A stretch of 32,751 bases of DNA from UBA8752 sp036159995 (lineage in GTDB: Bacteria; Bacteroidota; Bacteroidia; Flavobacteriales_D; Sanyastnellaceae), in the NCBI GenBank assembly GCA_036159995.1, contig JAYYEI010000027.1, forward strand, positions 1 through 32,751. The letters are read 5' to 3'. The notes beneath the pieces were generated by a model that ran no database searches, was not told the DNA's origin, and worked only from the letters and a program-made list of their open reading frames with translations. Positions 8,693-15,937 of this stretch are shown here, in pieces; the first letter of the stretch is position 1; every line of letters starts with the position of its first letter. The position numbers were made by a program, and so were the translations under genes.

Positions 8693-9231
8693 TTGGAGGC
8701 AGCCTCAAGGGCCGTCGGTTCTCGCCGCCGCGCCATTTCAAGGGACGGCCGACCACCGACTTTGGCCGGGAAGGCCTCTTCAACTTGTTGCGGTCGCGCC
8801 TGGATTTGGACGGCCTCGAGGCCCTCGATCTGTTCGCGGGATCCGGTGCCGTCTCCTACGAGTTGGCCAGCCGGGGCGCGGTGAGTGTGACCGCCATCGA
8901 GCAGGATTCGGGCGCGTGCCGCTACATCCAGAAGCAGGCCCAGGATTTCGGACTGGATGCCATCCGGGTGGTGCGGGCCGATGTGTTTGCCTTCCTGGGC
9001 CGGGCCATGACCCAGTATGAGCTCGTCTTTGCCGATCCGCCGTACACGGACCCCCGCCTGGAAACCCTGCCCGACCTCGTCCGGGAGGCGGGCCTCGTGG
9101 CCAAGGGCGGCCTCTTCATCCTCGAGCATGGCGACCGCCGGGACTTCTCCGCGGCCGAGGGATTCGTGGAGATGAGGAAGTACGGTCACGTGCATTTCAG
9201 TTTCTTTGATTTTCATGGCGACGAATCCTGA
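8683..9231 (+). CDS. rsmD: 16S rRNA (guanine-966-N2)-methyltransferase RsmD
   Basis: This enzyme uses S-adenosylmethionine to methylate N2 of guanine 966 in 16S rRNA on the assembling 30S subunit. The start is GTG at 8683, which gives the family's usual opening MRIIGGSLKGRR; no ATG fits. The protein is 182 residues, normal for the family. The SAM site is ALDLFAGSGAVSYE (about 47-60) and the catalytic motif is DPPY at about 118-121, the (N/D)PPY form expected for exocyclic amino methylation. The gene overlaps DUF3822 by 10 bases and coaD by 17. Confidence 0.93.
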   Translation: MRIIGGSLKGRRFSPPRHFKGRPTTDFGREGLFNLLRSRLDLDGLEALDLFAGSGAVSYELASRGAVSVTAIEQDSGACRYIQKQAQDFGLDAIRVVRADVFAFLGRAMTQYELVFADPPYTDPRLETLPDLVREAGLVAKGGLFILEHGDRRDFSAAEGFVEMRKYGHVHFSFFDFHGDES

Positions 9232-9709
9232 TACCAAGCGGGCGGTGTTCCCCGGCTCGTTTGACCCGATCACCCGGGGGCACGAGAACATCTTGCGCCG
9301 GGCTGCCGGCCTCTTCGATGAGGTCGTCGTGGCCATCGGCGTCAATCAGGACAAGCAGTCCATGTTTCCGCTCGAGCAGCGCATCGCGTGGTGCGAGGCG
9401 ACGTTCGCCGACTTGGACAACGTCCGGGTCGACCGCTTCGAGGGGCTCACGGCCGACTACTGCCGGAGCATCGAGGCGGGCTGGCTCATTCGCGGTGTGC
9501 GCAATGGCGGTGACTTTGAGTACGAGCGCACCATCGCCCAGATGACGAAGTACCTCGACGATGGGCTCGAGACGCTCATCCTCTTCACGGATCCGGAGCA
9601 CGCGCCGATTTCAAGCAGCGTGGTGCGGGACATCGTGCACCATGGCGGGGAGGTTTCCCGTTTTGTTCCCGATGCAGTGGACCTTGGATCGGGTGGAGTC
9701 AACAGCTGA
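9215..9709 (+). CDS. coaD: phosphopantetheine adenylyltransferase
   Basis: CoaD joins ATP and 4'-phosphopantetheine to give dephospho-CoA, the next-to-last step of coenzyme A synthesis. The protein is 164 residues from ATG 9215 (a TTG at 9206 would add three residues). The nucleotidyltransferase signature GSFDPITRGH is at 14-23 with the TxGH motif, and the late ISSSVVRDI motif is present near residue 131, both diagnostic. Length is normal. It overlaps rsmD by 17 bases; the rsmD-coaD pairing is common in bacteria. Confidence 0.95.
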   Translation: MATNPDTKRAVFPGSFDPITRGHENILRRAAGLFDEVVVAIGVNQDKQSMFPLEQRIAWCEATFADLDNVRVDRFEGLTADYCRSIEAGWLIRGVRNGGDFEYERTIAQMTKYLDDGLETLILFTDPEHAPISSSVVRDIVHHGGEVSRFVPDAVDLGSGGVNS

Positions 9710-11252
9710 TTTTTCTTTTCCGCGACGCCGTGCAGCGTGGTGGGGCTGGGTGGTCCTGATCGGGCTGATGGGGCCGTCTTTCATGATGGCGGGCGCGCAG
9801 CCCATGGACTCGGTTCGGACCGAGGTCATCGTGGAAGGGCTAGAGGGCCGTCCCATTCTCATCGCCGAGCGGATGCCCCTGACCGGGGCGCTTCGGCCCG
9901 TCAAGGAGACCTTCGTCGGGCTGGATGGACACGTGGCGATGGCGTGGCCGGCCGATGGCCGGCTCCGCTTTTTGCGTTTGGACTGTGCGGGGTCAACCTG
10001 GCAGCTTCCGGTGGTGATCGACTTGCCGGAGGGCACGACGCTCGTTCCGGCCCCGCCGGGCCGCGCGCCCTTTGCCGAGCGGCCAGGCACCGTCCGATTG
10101 GGGGCAGGGCCTGGGGACCGGACCGTGGAGCGACTGGCCCGTTTCCTCGAGGCCCTGGATGAGGTGGAGTCGGATGCGGCGGTGGCCTGGCAGAAACAAT
10201 GGCTTCGGGGCGATGCGGCCCGGGGCAGCGAGGCCGAGGTGCTGGGTGGCCGGATCGGAGAAGAAGAGGAGGTGTCTGGAGAAGCGATTTCGACGAGGAC
10301 ATTGTCCGTGCTGGATTCTCTGACCGTCGCCGCTTCGGAAGGCGCGCCGGATGCGGTGACTGAATACCTGAAGGCTGTCCGGTGGAGGACAGAGTTGGAC
10401 CTGCCCGGGACGAATCTTGACTCCGCCATGGCGGACTGGCAGTCATGGCCGGCCCCCGAGTTCGAGGATGCTTCGGAGGTGATGCGGTTCGTGGAGGGTG
10501 CCCTTCGATTTGCCGATGTGGAAGCATGGCCGGACACGCTGCAGCAGCGCCACGCCAAGGCCCTGGTGGAAGGCGATTTTGTGGGGCTGACCTCGACCAC
10601 CTCCCAGTGGTGGGGGACGTGGGACCCTGCCCGCACGGAAGCCTGGCTCCTCATGCGGTTCGGTCGGGATGGTTTCGGGGTGCGCCCGCCATCCGAGCCT
10701 TTCACGGACCGGGTGTGGCCTGAGGGATTGAACGGTTTGCTAGAAGCGTTGGCGGGGGGATCGACATCGGCCAAAGAGGTGGCGGTTCTGCGTGCCCGTT
10801 GGCAGACTTCGCAAACGCTTCCGTCCACATTGCGGTGTTTCGACCAGGCGGAGGAATTGGTTCGGCTCGAAGACGTTGTGGGCTCCGGCCCAGCGCTGTG
10901 GCTGTGGATTGATGCCTCGGCTCCCTCGACGACCGTGCAGTTGCAGGTGCTCGAGCGGATGATCGGGGAGATGCGGAATGCGCCCCGGGATTTCACCTGG
11001 GTCGTGGCGGATGCCGGGAGCAATTGGTCCGCCTTTCTGCGCCTGTTCGAGGCGGCTGTGGGCCGGGCAGGCGGCGTCAAACGGATGCCGTTCGAGATGG
11101 TTCATACGGGAGGAGACATCCGGTGGACCCGGGCGTTTGGTCTCTCGACCCTGCCTTCGGTCCGCCACCACGGGGCCGATCTGAAGGCCACGCCGCGGGA
11201 CCTGCCGCTCCCCGGACCGGAGCTCAGCGGCTGGCTCGCCAGGCGGCCATGA
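9672..11252 (+). CDS. secreted thioredoxin-fold-like protein without CxxC
   Basis: The ATG at 9672 overlaps coaD by 38 bases and gives 526 residues. A basic stretch (FPRRRAAWW) precedes a hydrophobic core (GWVVLIGLMGPSFMMAGAQ), a typical signal peptide, so the product is periplasmic or surface-exposed. The middle is a helix-rich region with many Trp and Glu residues. The last 120 residues read like a TlpA/thioredoxin-type domain (LWLWIDASAPSTTVQLQVLERMI, FTWVVADAGSNW, LSTLPSVRHHG with the cis-Pro-like TLP), but the place of the WCxxC site holds DASAPST, so it should be redox-inactive. This domain call is inferred from pattern only. It ends 29 bases inside the convergent Nudix gene. Confidence 0.7.
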   Translation: MQWTLDRVESTADFSFPRRRAAWWGWVVLIGLMGPSFMMAGAQPMDSVRTEVIVEGLEGRPILIAERMPLTGALRPVKETFVGLDGHVAMAWPADGRLRFLRLDCAGSTWQLPVVIDLPEGTTLVPAPPGRAPFAERPGTVRLGAGPGDRTVERLARFLEALDEVESDAAVAWQKQWLRGDAARGSEAEVLGGRIGEEEEVSGEAISTRTLSVLDSLTVAASEGAPDAVTEYLKAVRWRTELDLPGTNLDSAMADWQSWPAPEFEDASEVMRFVEGALRFADVEAWPDTLQQRHAKALVEGDFVGLTSTTSQWWGTWDPARTEAWLLMRFGRDGFGVRPPSEPFTDRVWPEGLNGLLEALAGGSTSAKEVAVLRARWQTSQTLPSTLRCFDQAEELVRLEDVVGSGPALWLWIDASAPSTTVQLQVLERMIGEMRNAPRDFTWVVADAGSNWSAFLRLFEAAVGRAGGVKRMPFEMVHTGGDIRWTRAFGLSTLPSVRHHGADLKATPRDLPLPGPELSGWLARRP

Positions 11253-11841
11253 GACGGGCAATGTTGCCGAAGGCCTGAGGCTCGAGTTGCTCGACGTCCT
11301 CGGGCGCGGCCCAGCGGACCTCGGTGATGCCTTCCTCCGTCTGGGGGACGAGCGCTCCGCATTGGACCCCTTCGGGCAAGGCCATCCGGTACCAATGCGT
11401 CACCTTCATCAGCTCCTCATCCGGGCCATAGACGTGGTACGTCGTGGCAAAGGGAGAGAGGACCTCCGGGAGGGGGACCCCGCATTCTTCCTGGACTTCG
11501 CGGGCGGCGGCCTCCTCGAGGGCCTCGCCTGCCTCGAGCTTGCCCTTGGGGAGATCCCAATGCCCGATGCGGTGGATGCACAGCAAACGGCCGGCTTCAT
11601 CGGTGAGCAGACCGCCGGCCGCGGGGACATCGGTGGTGTGGGCCCGGAGGGCGGACCAGGCGGCCTCCAGATCCTCGCAGGACCACCATGCGTGGGCGGC
11701 GGTGCCGATGCACTCCGGAACCGGTGGCACGGGGTCGCCCACCGACCAGTTTGTGACCGTCGTGTTTTCGTCCACAATTGCGCCTGTTTCGGCCAACGTC
11801 AAGCGCTGCGTGCCCCAATCCACATCGTACCTTCGCGTCAT
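11224..11841 (-). CDS. Nudix hydrolase
   Basis: The protein has 205 residues from the ATG at 11841 (MTRRYDVDWGTQRL). The Nudix box lies at about residues 130-152, with GKLEAGEALEE, the REVQEECG core and all the metal-binding Glu residues, preceded by HWDLPKG. It should hydrolyse a nucleoside-diphosphate-linked compound; the substrate cannot be told. The N-terminal 80 residues (TNWSVGDPV, AAHAWWSCEDLEAAW) are an extension seen in Bacteroidota Nudix proteins encoded next to pyrE. Its start codon shares the CATG at 11839-11842 with the pyrE start, and its tail overlaps the end of the 9672-11252 gene. Confidence 0.9.
   Translation of the reverse strand: MTRRYDVDWGTQRLTLAETGAIVDENTTVTNWSVGDPVPPVPECIGTAAHAWWSCEDLEAAWSALRAHTTDVPAAGGLLTDEAGRLLCIHRIGHWDLPKGKLEAGEALEEAAAREVQEECGVPLPEVLSPFATTYHVYGPDEELMKVTHWYRMALPEGVQCGALVPQTEEGITEVRWAAPEDVEQLEPQAFGNIARLMAAWRASR
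11828..11835 (+). promoter_or_regulatory. candidate -7 element TACCTTCG of pyrE
   Basis: TACCTTCG fits TAnnTT(T/C)G. It ends only 4 bases before the ATG at 11840, so transcription starting about 7 bases after it would begin at or just past that ATG. That would make the message leaderless, or make the second ATG at 11852 the real start. No clear TTG -33 at the right spacing. Confidence 0.4.
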
Positions 11842-12508
11842 GTCCCTATCCATGGATGAACGCCGGAAAGTAGCGGAATCGCTGCTTCGCATCAAGGCAA
11901 TCCAATTGGCGCCGGAAGATCCCTTCACCTGGGCATCCGGTTTGCGCTCCCCGATCTACTGCGACAACCGCATGGCCCTCAGCCACCCCGCGGTCCGCAC
12001 CCACATCCGCCAGCAGCTGTGTTCCATCGTGGAGACTCTGTATGGCAAGCCGGACATGATTGCCGGTGTGGCGACGGGCGGCATCGCGTGGGGAGCGTAC
12101 GTTGCCCACGAGCTCGGCCTGCCGTTCTGCTATGTGCGCGGCGAGGCCAAGGGCCACGGCAAAGGCAACCGTGTCGAGGGGGATCTGGGCAATGCCAGCA
12201 ATGTGGTGGTCATCGAAGACCTGATCAGCACGGGCAAGTCCAGCCTGTCCGCGGTGGAAGCCCTGCGCGAGAAAGGGCTGGAGGTCAAAGGGATGCTCGC
12301 CATCTTCACTTACAGCTTCGACCTCGCGGCTCGGAATTTCGAGAACGCCGGTTGTCCCTTGCAGACGTTGAGCGACTACCCGACCCTCATCGCCGAGGCC
12401 GAGCAGCGCGAATACCTGACCCCGGCCCAGGCCGAAGCGCTCATTTCCTGGCGCGAGGACACCGCGGCTTGGAGCGAGCGGTTCACGGCCAACGCCCCCA
12501 GCGCCTGA
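11840..12508 (+). CDS. pyrE: orotate phosphoribosyltransferase
   Basis: PyrE joins orotate and PRPP to form orotidine monophosphate in pyrimidine synthesis. The product is 222 residues from ATG 11840 (MSLSMDERRKVAESLL) or 218 from ATG 11852 (MDERRKV). The PRPP-binding motif is VVVIEDLISTGKS near residue 124. FTWASGLRSPIYCDNR near the N-terminus and the GVATGGIAWG loop fit the family, as does the length. The -7-like motif just before the first ATG favours the start at 11852 slightly. The SRPBCC gene follows after 1 base. Confidence 0.93.
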   Translation: MSLSMDERRKVAESLLRIKAIQLAPEDPFTWASGLRSPIYCDNRMALSHPAVRTHIRQQLCSIVETLYGKPDMIAGVATGGIAWGAYVAHELGLPFCYVRGEAKGHGKGNRVEGDLGNASNVVVIEDLISTGKSSLSAVEALREKGLEVKGMLAIFTYSFDLAARNFENAGCPLQTLSDYPTLIAEAEQREYLTPAQAEALISWREDTAAWSERFTANAPSA

Positions 12509-12509
12509 T

Positions 12510-12917
12510 ATGACCGAGATCCGCAGCCGTTCCGTCAACGTGGCCATCGGGGCCGAGGCGCTCCGGGCCCACCTCGTGGACTTGCGCAACCTCGAAGAGA
12601 TGTTGCCCCAGGACAAGGTGAGCTCCTTCTCCGGCTCGGAAGATGCGGTGTCCTTCAAGATTCAGGGAGGCCTCGAAATCCGCTTGACCCGCGTCGGCAC
12701 GGCCTTCGAAGGTCCCCGCCTGCGCCTGCAGGGGGGAGGCGCCCCGTTTGCCTTCCACCTCGACATGATGGTGGAGCAGTCTGGTGATGGAGCCACAGCC
12801 TCCGTCGTCTGCGAAGCGGACCTGAACCCGTTCATGAAGATGATGGCGCAGAAGCCGCTCGAGGCGCTGTTCCAACACATCGCCGGTGCCGTCGAGGCCC
12901 GGTTTGGCGCGGCCTGA
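12510..12917 (+). CDS. SRPBCC-family protein, pyrE-linked
   Basis: The protein is 135 residues with ATG 12510 one base after the pyrE stop. The alternating strands and long C-terminal helix (FMKMMAQKPLEALFQHIAGAVEARF) fit the START-like SRPBCC fold, a hydrophobic-ligand pocket; the beginning (VNVAIGAEALRAHLVDLRNLEEMLP) fits the usual first strand and helices. Small proteins of this kind often follow pyrE in Bacteroidota, though their ligand is unknown. The assignment rests on fold-like pattern, not on motifs. Confidence 0.7.
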   Translation: MTEIRSRSVNVAIGAEALRAHLVDLRNLEEMLPQDKVSSFSGSEDAVSFKIQGGLEIRLTRVGTAFEGPRLRLQGGGAPFAFHLDMMVEQSGDGATASVVCEADLNPFMKMMAQKPLEALFQHIAGAVEARFGAA

Positions 12918-12928
12918 CGCCGCGTCAG
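12914..12928. repeat. 15-nt palindrome joining two convergent stop codons
   Basis: CTGACGCCGCGTCAG is a perfect inverted repeat with 7-base arms around one C. It contains the TGA stop of the SRPBCC gene (12915-12917) and the TGA stop of birA on the other strand (12925-12927). There is no T tract, so it is not a typical terminator. Confidence 0.8.
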
Positions 12929-13746
12929 CTTTCCGGTTCCATCCCCAGCCAACCGACCTCGCCAGGAGCGTGGCAGTGCATGCCGTCCTCGCCAAGGACG
13001 CACAACCGGCCGTCGAGGTCGACGCCCTCGAGGACGCCCCGGATTTCCTGACCATCGAACTGCCACCGTTGACGCCGGCCCCACCCGAGCAGCCGTTCGT
13101 GGTATTGGCGCAAGAGGGCCTTGGGGGAATTCAATTCGGAGAGCCGGTTGTCGAGGCGGCGAAGGATGGCCGATTGCAACCGGGGGAGGGCGTTGGCGTC
13201 CTCACTGGTGGCCAGGAGCTTCGTCGCGTTGGGGTAGGGGGCGGTGCCGAAGACGTTGAGGCCGACGCCGATGACGGCCGAGGCCCAGCGGCTGCCCCGC
13301 CAGCTGTTTTCGATGAGGATGCCGCCAGCTTTTCGGCCCTTGAGCATGATGTCGTTGGGCCATTTCACCTCCAGACCCCTCTTGGCCACCCGCGGCAGGG
13401 CAGACTCGATGCCTTCGAGGACGGCCAGGCTCACGGCGAGGTTGAGGGAAAACGGATGGTGGTCAGGCAGGCCTTCGGTGAGCAGGATGCTCATCGCCAG
13501 GTCTGATCCGGATACCCCGGTCCAGGTGCGGGCGTGTTGGCCCCGGCCCCGGGTCTGGTGGTCGGCGGCGAAGACGGTGCGGTGGAGCCGACTGGCCTCG
13601 GACGCGGAGTGCAAGGCGCGGTGTGCGCAAGAGTTGGTGCTGTCGACCTCGGCCCAATGCCCGATTCGCCAGGAAGCCTCACGGTTCCACCCGGCCGGGC
13701 CGCAGACCGGGTCGGTCCAATCGAAGGGGCTGTCCACGTCCTTCAC
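12925..13746 (-). CDS. birA: biotin-[acetyl-CoA-carboxylase] ligase, class I
   Basis: BirA activates biotin with ATP and attaches it to the carrier lysine of biotin-dependent carboxylases. I choose the GTG at 13746, giving 273 residues (MKDVDSPFDW); a TTG at 13785 would add 13. Motifs: DSTNS (35-39), TRGRGQHARTW (65-75, biotin-binding loop; the usual form is GRGRxGRxW, here Q-H-A replaces R-x-G-R), KWPNDIMLKGRKAGGILIE (about 127-145). There is no N-terminal helix-turn-helix, so it is not a repressor. The C-terminal small domain is present. It converges on the SRPBCC gene with 7 bases between the stops and diverges from rsfS. Confidence 0.93.
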   Translation of the reverse strand: MKDVDSPFDWTDPVCGPAGWNREASWRIGHWAEVDSTNSCAHRALHSASEASRLHRTVFAADHQTRGRGQHARTWTGVSGSDLAMSILLTEGLPDHHPFSLNLAVSLAVLEGIESALPRVAKRGLEVKWPNDIMLKGRKAGGILIENSWRGSRWASAVIGVGLNVFGTAPYPNATKLLATSEDANALPRLQSAILRRLDNRLSELNSPKALLRQYHERLLGWGRRQRWQFDGQEIRGVLEGVDLDGRLCVLGEDGMHCHAPGEVGWLGMEPES

Positions 13747-13807
13747 GGGGGCTATTTTAGCGCCGTTGGAACAAACAAGCGACAACCTCGATCCGCGTAC
13801 CTACGCG

Positions 13808-14236
13808 ATGGCACCCCGGGAAGGCCGGGAACGCACGAAAGGACCGACCACGGACGTGCTCGTCACGAGCATCGTGGAGGGCATTCAGGAAGTAAAGGGA
13901 CAGAAGATCTGTCTGGTGGATTTCAGCACCCTGCCCAACAGTGTGGCGGCGCGTTTCGTGATCTGCGAGGCCCAGTCCAACACGCAGGTGGAGGCCATCG
14001 CCCGCAGCGTGGAGGAGTTCACCGAGAAGAAACACGACGAGTCGCCCTGGACCAAGCAGGGCCTGCGCAGCGGCCAATGGGCGCTGCTCGACTACGCCGA
14101 TGTGGTGGTCCACATCTTCCACAAGGATTGGCGCGGCCATTACGGCCTCGAGGAACTCTGGGCCGACGCCGAGCAGACGTACATCCCCGATCCGGAGCCA
14201 CATGGCCCCGACCCGGAGGATTACCCCGAGTACTGA
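13808..14236 (+). CDS. rsfS: ribosomal silencing factor RsfS
   Basis: RsfS binds ribosomal protein L14 on the 50S subunit and blocks subunit joining when nutrients are scarce. The ATG at 13808 gives 142 residues. The DUF143 core is clear: CLVDFSTLPNSVAARFVICEA, ARSVEEFTEKK, then the SGQWALLDYADVVVHIF stretch and HYGLEELWADA near the end, all typical. The extra acidic C-terminus (PDPEPHGPDPEDYPEY) is a little longer than in many relatives. Its stop is 3 bases from the stop of the minus-strand porin gene. Confidence 0.94.
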   Translation: MAPREGRERTKGPTTDVLVTSIVEGIQEVKGQKICLVDFSTLPNSVAARFVICEAQSNTQVEAIARSVEEFTEKKHDESPWTKQGLRSGQWALLDYADVVVHIFHKDWRGHYGLEELWADAEQTYIPDPEPHGPDPEDYPEY

Positions 14237-14243
14237 GCCTCAG
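14233..14243. repeat. 11-nt palindrome joining two convergent stop codons
   Basis: CTGAGCCTCAG has 5-base arms around a C and holds the TGA of rsfS and the TGA (minus) of the 14240-15418 gene. It repeats the arrangement at 12914-12928, though part of the symmetry follows automatically from two facing TGA codons. Confidence 0.7.
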
Positions 14244-15418
14244 CGCAGGTCAAAGGACGGGGTGAAGTTCAAGCTCACCCAACCCCATTGCTGCAGCCGT
14301 TCAGCCGCCTCATTCCAGGCGGCCGGATCGACCTCTCCTTGCCGCTCGACATGGCGAACCGTTGGGTCAAATACAGACCATCCGACATGCCAGGTTAGCA
14401 CGCCGTCCGTCTTTCCCGTGATCCACAGGTCGAGTTCATTGCCAAGAAGGACTCCGAACATGGCGTCCCGGAAGTGATGGGCAGTGGCGCCCCACGCCTT
14501 GCCCTTTCCGAAAGGGGCAATGTGGCGCAGTCGGAGGTTGGTGAGACCGTTGCTCTGGGTGCCCACATAGAATTGGTCAATCCAACCGTAATGCTTGTGA
14601 TTGGTGCCCAGGAAGGGTTGGAATGCAGCGGAGGAGCCATCATCGGTGAGCAGATCCAGACCGACACGCCATTGGTGGCCATCCGCTCCATTGATTCCGG
14701 CATCCGCCACGACCATACTCGCCGTTCCGCCGCCATCCCACTGTTGGAGGTAGGCTTCGGTGGCCCACCACGCATTCGACCCTACAATGGATCGGGTGGT
14801 GAAACCTGCGGTGAGGGCGGACGGTTCGGTTTCACTGTCCTGATCGAACACCAAAAACGTCAAGGTGTGCCGCTCTCCAACCAAGGCCCGGTGGTAGGCC
14901 ATGATGCGCCGGGTCTGATTCAATTCGTCCCAGGTCAAGGCCGCGGTGGTGTTGCCTTTTTTCGGGTCATCAGGACGCCGATTCCATCGAATTCCATCGA
15001 GGAAGCGCCCTGGATTGGACCAGTTCACGGCTCCGACCACGCGCTCATCGTCGAATTTGATTTCCTGTCTGCCCACCCTGACCTGCATGCCTCCTCGAGC
15101 ATTCCAGGCCCACCAGGCTTCACTGACCCCAACGGTCCCTTGGGTCTGTCCGGCGGGGCCACCGAAGGTGCGGATGTCTTGTGCACCGAATCGGAAATCA
15201 AACTGATTCCAGCCGCCGTTGAGGGTGAGCCGGGACCGTTGGATGGTGACCAGACTGGCGTTTGTTCCTGAGGCTGCAGCCACTTTGTAGCCATCGCGCC
15301 ATTCGGAACGGGCTCGGATCTGGAGGTCGAGAATCAGGGTGGTGTCTTGCTGTGCAAAAAGGGGCGCCGTGCTCAGCAGGAGCACGGACAGGGCGGCAAG
15401 TGTGAAGCGAAGGGGCAT
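14240..15418 (-). CDS. outer-membrane beta-barrel, alginate-export-like
   Basis: The ATG at 15418 gives 392 residues with a signal peptide (FTLAALSVLLLSTAPLFAQ). The mature start (LDLQIRARSEWRDGYK, then SLVTIQRSRLTLNGGW, FDFRFGAQDIRTFGG) matches the opening strands of the alginate-export (AlgE-like) porin family in Bacteroidota. Alternating aromatic strands continue to the C-terminal strand WVSLNFTPSFDLR. It should form a barrel passing small solutes; alginate is not implied. The frame stays open upstream beyond 15418, but that part lies over ftsH and is not coding. The gene sits between rsfS and ftsH, facing rsfS. Confidence 0.82.
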   Translation of the reverse strand: MPLRFTLAALSVLLLSTAPLFAQQDTTLILDLQIRARSEWRDGYKVAAASGTNASLVTIQRSRLTLNGGWNQFDFRFGAQDIRTFGGPAGQTQGTVGVSEAWWAWNARGGMQVRVGRQEIKFDDERVVGAVNWSNPGRFLDGIRWNRRPDDPKKGNTTAALTWDELNQTRRIMAYHRALVGERHTLTFLVFDQDSETEPSALTAGFTTRSIVGSNAWWATEAYLQQWDGGGTASMVVADAGINGADGHQWRVGLDLLTDDGSSAAFQPFLGTNHKHYGWIDQFYVGTQSNGLTNLRLRHIAPFGKGKAWGATAHHFRDAMFGVLLGNELDLWITGKTDGVLTWHVGWSVFDPTVRHVERQGEVDPAAWNEAAERLQQWGWVSLNFTPSFDLR

Positions 15419-15441
15419 GAGGGCGCAAGGTAGAGATGGGG

Positions 15442-15699
15442 TCAGCGGTACATCACGACGGAGTACAGGTGGACCAATGCAAGGGCGAGCGTGAGGGCCG
15501 AGAATCCAACGTGGTAGGCGAGGAAGCGGCGCAGGGACGCCTCGCCGTCGAGGAAGGTTCCGAATTGGGAGCCGGCGATGAGGGAGAGGGGCAGCAAGGC
15601 CAACAGGCCCACTCTCCAAATCGACTTCGAGCACGACGAACTGGCCGGGCCGGAAGGCAATGGTGCCATGGGCCGGGAGGACAGCAATCTCGACAGCAT
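15442..15699 (-). CDS. small two-helix membrane protein
   Basis: An 85-residue frame runs from ATG 15699; an ATG at about 15669 would give 75 residues (MAPLPSGPASSSC). The second half is strongly coding in codon pattern, with almost every third position G or C, and contains two hydrophobic helices (VGLLALLPLSLIAGSQF, then FSALTLALALVHLYSVVMY), ending -YR. I do not recognise the family. The N-terminal 25 residues are less convincing, and the alternative frame upstream looks more protein-like, so a frameshift cannot be excluded (see findings). It lies 23 bases before the porin gene on the same strand, so it may be its partner. Confidence 0.5.
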   Translation of the reverse strand: MLSRLLSSRPMAPLPSGPASSSCSKSIWRVGLLALLPLSLIAGSQFGTFLDGEASLRRFLAYHVGFSALTLALALVHLYSVVMYR

Positions 15700-15937
15700 C
15701 TTCGGTCAGACTGCGCCGTGGATGAAGCATGACGGTTCTCCACTCGAGCGTCAAGAAAAGGGAGGAAGAGCATACCTCCGGGTGACCTGTGTTGCCGAAG
15801 GGCTTGAATTCCCCACAACTGTGAACAAACCTGCGCTCAAGCGGGCCGGAACGAAGGGGGGGCACGCCCGTGTCGTAGATTCGTGTGAGAGGCCGGACGG
15901 GGTCTCGGCCACGTCGGCTGAACCCGGGCGCCCTGAA
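15700..15937. other. ftsH upstream region, no confident gene
   Basis: This 238-base gap holds a -7-like element at 15876-15883, a GGAGG/CCTCC-flanked stretch around 15762-15780 and a CACAACTGTG palindrome near 15815. A minus-strand frame from ATG 15730 (LTEDAVEIAVLPAHG, FRPGQFVVLEVDLE) enters the neighbouring gene in another frame. No RNA gene is recognisable. Confidence 0.5.
15876..15883 (+). promoter_or_regulatory. candidate -7 element TAGATTCG of ftsH
   Basis: TAGATTCG fits TAnnTT(T/C)G and lies 54 bases before the ATG at 15938. No TTG is found about 20 bases upstream, so this rests on the -7 half alone. Confidence 0.35.

Noticed and set aside
13798..13805. TACCTACG before rsfS as a -7 element
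   Set aside because: It is 2 bases from the ATG, so transcription would start inside the gene, and the T tract is broken.
15810..15840. CACAACTGTG and TTGTTCACA as DnaA boxes or a replication origin
   Set aside because: Single, two mismatches to TTATCCACA, no AT-rich stretch and no dnaA or dnaN nearby.
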